Of a DNA stretch of 40,886 nucleotides, positions 38,865 through 40,886 are shown piece by piece (the stretch's first letter is position 1; every line of letters begins with the position of its first letter). The DNA is from an uncultured Coprococcus sp. (lineage in GTDB: Bacteria > Bacillota > Clostridia > Lachnospirales > Lachnospiraceae), in the NCBI GenBank assembly GCA_947632705.1, contig CANRQE010000019.1, forward strand, positions 1 through 40,886, given 5' to 3'. The position numbers were made by a program, and so were the translations under genes. A model generated the notes under the pieces. It was not told the origin of the DNA, searched no databases, and saw only the letters and a list, made by a program, of their open reading frames with translations.

Positions 38865-40112
38865 ATGACAAAAGATTATACTGAAAAAAATGGGAATACA
38901 AGGAATCAGGGATTTGAAGAAAAGGAAGACATCAATGCTGATGATAAAGTGATTGAAGTGACGCCTGCCCTGACCGGACGGGCGAAGCTGCTCCTGATAC
39001 TGCTGGTTGTGCTGATTGCGGTGGTTGTGGTTTCGGTTGTCAGGCGTGTGATGAATAACCGGGTATACGAGGGATACGATATCATATCCGCGTCCCCGAC
39101 ATCCGGGGATAACATTGCAGAATATGTAATGTTTGGTGACAGTATGTTGAAGGTGACAAAGGACGGAACTGCGTTTATCGATGCCTCCGGCAATACGGTC
39201 TGGGATTGCAGCTATGCCATGAAGATGCCTGTTGCGGTAACGAGTGGGGATTATGCAGTGGTCGCAGACTTGAACGGCAGGGATGTCTATGTATTCAATA
39301 AGTCAGGAAAGGTCAGCAGCCAGACCACAAATTATGATATTGTAAATGTGGATGCTGCAGGTCAGGGCGTCTATGTACTGGTCCTGGTAGGGGAGGATAG
39401 CAATTTTATCAATGCATATGATAAGAACAGCAAAGAGGTTTACGGTATCCGGACCTCCATAGAAAACAGTGGATATCCTCTGGATATTGCGATTTCAGAA
39501 GACGGAGAAAAGCTTTTTACCAGTTATGTCAGGATTGACGGTACAATGGTGCCGGATTATCTGGCGGCCTACAATTTCGGTTCTGTCGGGCAGAATGAAA
39601 ATGCGGACAGGCTGATGGGCGGTTTTACATATGAAGATACGATTTTTCCTTTACTTGAATTTGTAGATAATGATACGGTGGTCTGTTTCGGAGACAATCA
39701 GATTGTCATTTATTCCATGACGGAGAAACCGAGCCGGAAAGCCGTGATCGATCTGGGCGATAAGGAAATGCTGGGCGTATTTTGTAATTCCAAGTATGTG
39801 GGCTTTATTTCCGCAAGTAACGGTACAGACAGTAAATATACCATATATATATATGGGCTGGATGGGCGCGAAGAAGCAACCGCACCTTATAATCATTCGT
39901 TTGAAAAGATTTATGCAACGGAAGAAGAGCTGATTATTGTCGGAGACTTTGACTGCAGCATATACTATTTCAGCGGGGTTTGCAAATTCACGACGGCGTT
40001 TAATAAGAATCTGATCAATATAGTGCCGGATGGAAATAAACACGAATATATAGCGATATTTGAAAATGAAACACAGGTTATCAGATTAAAAAGAGAGAAG
40101 AATGAGGAGTAG
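38865..40112 (+). CDS. DUF5711-type membrane-anchored beta-propeller protein
   Basis: The 415-residue protein has a polar N-terminus, one membrane helix at 41-59 (KLLLILLVVLIAVVVVSVV) and a long extracellular part of repeated beta blades (GDYAVVADLNGRDVYVFNKS, then DIAISEDGEKLFTSYVRID and KYVGFISASNGTDSKYTIYI). This matches DUF5711, of unknown function. It lies between the LysM gene and cvpA, three bases before cvpA, so the three act at the envelope together. AGAGGAATAG precedes the ATG. Confidence 0.85.
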   Translation: MTKDYTEKNGNTRNQGFEEKEDINADDKVIEVTPALTGRAKLLLILLVVLIAVVVVSVVRRVMNNRVYEGYDIISASPTSGDNIAEYVMFGDSMLKVTKDGTAFIDASGNTVWDCSYAMKMPVAVTSGDYAVVADLNGRDVYVFNKSGKVSSQTTNYDIVNVDAAGQGVYVLVLVGEDSNFINAYDKNSKEVYGIRTSIENSGYPLDIAISEDGEKLFTSYVRIDGTMVPDYLAAYNFGSVGQNENADRLMGGFTYEDTIFPLLEFVDNDTVVCFGDNQIVIYSMTEKPSRKAVIDLGDKEMLGVFCNSKYVGFISASNGTDSKYTIYIYGLDGREEATAPYNHSFEKIYATEEELIIVGDFDCSIYYFSGVCKFTTAFNKNLINIVPDGNKHEYIAIFENETQVIRLKREKNEE

Positions 40113-40115
40113 ACT

Positions 40116-40814
40116 ATGAATGTTCTGCTGATTATCGTAGCAGCATTGGCATTTCTTCTGATTCTCCACGGATACAAAAGAGGACTGTTTAAAAGTGCTG
40201 TCAGTATGATTGGAATTATACTGGCAGTCTTTCTTACTGCATTGCTTTCTCCATATGTCAATAAACTGGTCTGTCAGTATACCCGGATAGACGAATATAT
40301 CAAAACAGTCATCATTGACCGGTTTGAGATAGATATCGAAGAAACAGGGCTTACCAGAGCAGAGGAAATGCGTATGATAGAAGACATTCCGCTTCCGGAG
40401 AATGTAAAAGAATGGCTGATTGAAAACGGAAACGAAGAAAACTATAGTTTTTTGCAGGCAAAGGGATTCAATGATTACGTTGCAATCTATCTGACAGAGC
40501 TTGTAATGAAGGGCCTGACCTGCCTGCTTACATATGCAGTATGCATGATCGCCGTCTGGATTCTGATGGCTGTCTCCGATATCCTTACGGATATTCCGAT
40601 CGTACATGGTATTGATAAGCTTGGCGGTATGGTATTCGGGGCAGCGCAGGCTCTGATTCTGGTATGGATGATTTTCATTATCCTGACCCTGCTGTCTGCT
40701 TTCGAGGCCGGTGCGGTCATGATGGATATGATTGAAGAAAATGCTGTTTTATCATGGCTGTATGAAAAAAATGTTTTTTTATATTTTTTAGTTGACATGA
40801 TGAATAATCTTTAG
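40116..40814 (+). CDS. CvpA-family membrane protein
   Basis: The 232-residue protein has four membrane segments in the CvpA arrangement: LLIIVAALAFLLILHGYKRG, KSAVSMIGIILAVFLTALLS, CLLTYAVCMIAVWILMAVSD and GMVFGAAQALILVWMIFIIL. The G-x-x-x-G repeat in IDKLGGMVFGAAQALI is the family hallmark. CvpA proteins take part in envelope processes; the precise role is unsettled. It has a large insert of about 60 residues between helices 2 and 3 that is polar and acidic. It closes the operon; a strong promoter lies in its last codons. Confidence 0.9.
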   Translation: MNVLLIIVAALAFLLILHGYKRGLFKSAVSMIGIILAVFLTALLSPYVNKLVCQYTRIDEYIKTVIIDRFEIDIEETGLTRAEEMRMIEDIPLPENVKEWLIENGNEENYSFLQAKGFNDYVAIYLTELVMKGLTCLLTYAVCMIAVWILMAVSDILTDIPIVHGIDKLGGMVFGAAQALILVWMIFIILTLLSAFEAGAVMMDMIEENAVLSWLYEKNVFLYFLVDMMNNL

Positions 40815-40820
40815 TATATT
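40792..40820 (+). promoter_or_regulatory. Strong promoter at the window's end
   Basis: A consensus TTGACA (40792-40797) and TATATT (40815-40820) are spaced 17. The downstream 66 bases are A-rich and contain no start codon with a ribosome site. The gene it drives lies beyond the window. Confidence 0.8.
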
Positions 40821-40886
40821 ATCACATGTCGGTCACAGGGCGGGGCGGAAAAAACAGTAAAAAAAGTTTAGAAAAAAGAGTAAAAA

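Noticed and set aside
1..40886. CRISPR array or insertion sequences
   Set aside because: No spaced direct repeats and no transposase frames were seen on either strand.

Overview
The window looks like chromosome from a spore-forming member of the Clostridia, most likely a Lachnospiraceae-type gut anaerobe. The reasons are a moderate-AT genome with strong AGGAGG-type ribosome sites, the spore genes cotJABC, spmAB and yyaC, a leucine T-box in front of leuA, and typical Firmicutes housekeeping genes (tex, pyrG, cvfB, CPBP proteases, an ECF sigma factor with an RsgI-like partner). No name can be assigned from sequence alone.

Layout. 1-4350 is an accessory RNA-repair island. It holds a broken RhuM-family gene, a coiled-coil (DIP1984-like) gene, a complete but odd tRNA with anticodon AAA and an encoded CCA end, small ORFs, the RNA ligase gene rtcB, a tRNA T-arm-like fragment, and two paralogous XRE-type regulators. 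4590-9000 carries an HD hydrolase, an MmcQ/alkyltransferase fusion, an ECF sigma/RsgI-like pair and an amidohydrolase. 9000-9335 has a possible small RNA and tRNA-Gln(CTG). 9475-12383 is a tightly overlapping operon (acyl-ACP thioesterase, cvfB, ridA, CPBP protease). 12465-15377 has a DUF378 gene and a zinc/cadmium efflux module (ArsR sensor with visible operator, free HMA chaperone, P1B ATPase). 15502-22482 holds a HAD hydrolase, pyrG, a YfhO-type membrane protein and a membrane-anchored SbcD-like protein.

22544-26720 is the spore-coat operon cotJABC, but cotJC is split in two by a 2,997-bp element. The element encodes a large serine recombinase and an OFA-type transporter. Both ends carry the same 8-bp core. 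Joining the ends in silico restores an uninterrupted, in-frame 212-aa CotJC, and the circle junction forms a perfect 10-bp-arm palindrome around a TC dinucleotide. This is the architecture of a developmentally excised element such as skin in sigK, here in a coat gene and carrying a transporter as cargo. It is the most exciting feature of the window; the rtcB/tRNA(AAA) island is second.

26894-40886 is conserved chromosome: spmAB, tex, a small SpoT-like HD hydrolase, a phosphoglycerate-mutase-like phosphatase, ung, a 49-aa membrane protein, the T-box-controlled leuA, a CBS-pair protein, a two-TM coiled-coil protein, yyaC, and a three-gene envelope operon (MPN-like/LysM, DUF5711, CvpA). The window ends in a strong promoter for whatever lies downstream. 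Many starts were moved downstream from the longest possible ORF because a good ribosome site marks an internal ATG; these cases are stated in the entries.
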